Shown here: piece after piece, positions 14,242 through 14,835 of the stretch
Numbering within the stretch: position 1 is the first letter of the stretch
Layout of the letters: each line of letters starts with the position of its first letter
Origin: an uncultured bacterium
Lineage (GTDB): Bacteria > Actinomycetota > Coriobacteriia > Coriobacteriales > Eggerthellaceae
Reading direction: 5' to 3'
NCBI GenBank assembly: GCA_905215035.1
Contig: CAJMOJ010000050.1
Span: 1-14,835 of the forward strand
DNA length: 14,835 nt
Notes under the pieces: model-generated
Databases searched by the model: none
What the model saw: the letters and a program-made list of their open reading frames with translations, nothing else
What the model was told of the DNA's origin: nothing
Translations under genes and position numbers: made by a program

Positions 14242-14835
14242 TTACCGATTTGCTCCGTGACATTTCTTGAATTTTTTCCCACTTCCACAAGGACATGGGT
14301 CGTTACGCCCGCAATTTGCGTAAGGATCATCTTTATCTTTCTCATAGGTACGAGCCTTAACCGAAGCATCCTTAGCTGAACTTTCCTGAGTTTGCATTAC
14401 CCGTTCATTGCGCTCAGCATTGGCACGCGCTGTTGCCCTATTAACTGCCACATGAGATTGCGTTAAATTTGCCTCAGGATTCGAATAAGATACGTTACCT
14501 TCTAAAGGCGTCTTCTCTTCAGGTTGAGGTTGCTGTTGAACCACGATTGGAGCACGCAACAAAAAGCGTAGATAATCCTCATAAATACTGTCGATTAAAT
14601 TCTTAAAAAGGCGATGAGCCTCAGCACGATACTCAGTTAATGGATCTCGCTGACCATATGCACGCAGACCAATTGATGCTTTCAAATAATCCATTTCTTG
14701 CAAATGCGCCATCCAGCGTGTGTCAATAAAACGCAGCATGACCTGACGCTGAATCTCTTGCATCACGTCCCCTACTTGCTCAGATTTCGCATCATATTTT
14801 TCTTGCAAGACATCACAGATTATTTCTTGCAAAAT
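14242..14835 (-). CDS. secA: Preprotein translocase ATPase SecA, C-terminal part (cut by window edge)
   Basis: SecA is the motor ATPase that pushes preproteins through SecYEG. Only the last 197 codons are present, and the frame stays open to the right edge. The helical scaffold and wing end is visible: VMLRFIDTRWMAHLQEMDYL, then GLRAYGQRDPLTEYRAEAHRLF. A long low-complexity linker rich in Q, E, A, N and R follows. The protein ends with the SEC-C zinc motif NDPCPCGSGKKFKKCHG, which binds SecB or ribosomes and phospholipids in other bacteria. The stop is TAA. It lies upstream of prfB, an order (secA-prfB) shared by many Gram-positive bacteria. The nucleotide-binding motifs lie outside the window. 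Confidence 0.95.
   Translation of the reverse strand: MLQEIICDVLQEKYDAKSEQVGDVMQEIQRQVMLRFIDTRWMAHLQEMDYLKASIGLRAYGQRDPLTEYRAEAHRLFKNLIDSIYEDYLRFLLRAPIVVQQQPQPEEKTPLEGNVSYSNPEANLTQSHVAVNRATARANAERNERVMQTQESSAKDASVKARTYEKDKDDPYANCGRNDPCPCGSGKKFKKCHGANR

Overview
This window looks like ordinary chromosomal core sequence from a low-GC actinobacterium. I infer a member of the Coriobacteriia (Atopobium/Lancefieldella/Fannyhessea-like), though the sequence does not prove it. The reasons are an AT-leaning composition, an actinobacterial-looking RF2 (GPGGQSVNTTDSAVR), a split transketolase, and a Firmicutes-like order rpmB / Asp23 / FakA / RecG next to smpB, rnr and ftsEX. I see no insertion sequence, prophage, CRISPR array, tRNA, rRNA or tmRNA. 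No gene-free stretch exceeds 300 bases; the longest is the 268-base rpmB/Asp23 divergent region.

Layout. Almost everything is on the minus strand, so transcription runs from high to low coordinates. A first run starts with the 3' end of secA (right edge) and continues with prfB, the two halves of a transketolase, ftsE, ftsX (carrying a frameshift), a membrane-anchored S41 peptidase homologue, rnr (RNase R), an M42 aminopeptidase, smpB and a small unrecognised acidic protein. It ends at a perfect bidirectional terminator (3491-3516). On the other side, rpmB (L28) is the only plus-strand gene and has a very good promoter. It diverges from a second minus-strand run: Asp23/Gls24 protein, FakA-type fatty acid kinase, and the 5' end of recG, which leaves the window at the left edge.

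How the genes fit together. prfB, smpB and rnr serve translation termination, ribosome rescue and RNA decay. secA, ftsEX and the S41 homologue act at the membrane and septum. Asp23 and FakA concern envelope stress and phospholipid precursors. The transketolase feeds the pentose phosphate pathway.

Most worth a second look: (1) the S41 protein next to ftsEX has Gly where the catalytic Ser should be, while the Lys and Gln of the triad are kept at exact spacing; (2) ftsX is broken by an apparent one-base deletion near 9736; (3) the RF2 codon-recognition tripeptide reads SPT instead of SPF, in a window where TGA is the stop of only 1 of 14 visible genes, and prfB begins with TTG overlapping the UGA of a five-codon upstream frame; (4) the S41 gene is preceded by a near-perfect 22-bp palindrome, a good -10 box and a nested stem-loop leader; (5) FtsE carries an unusual N-terminal extension with an ambiguous start.
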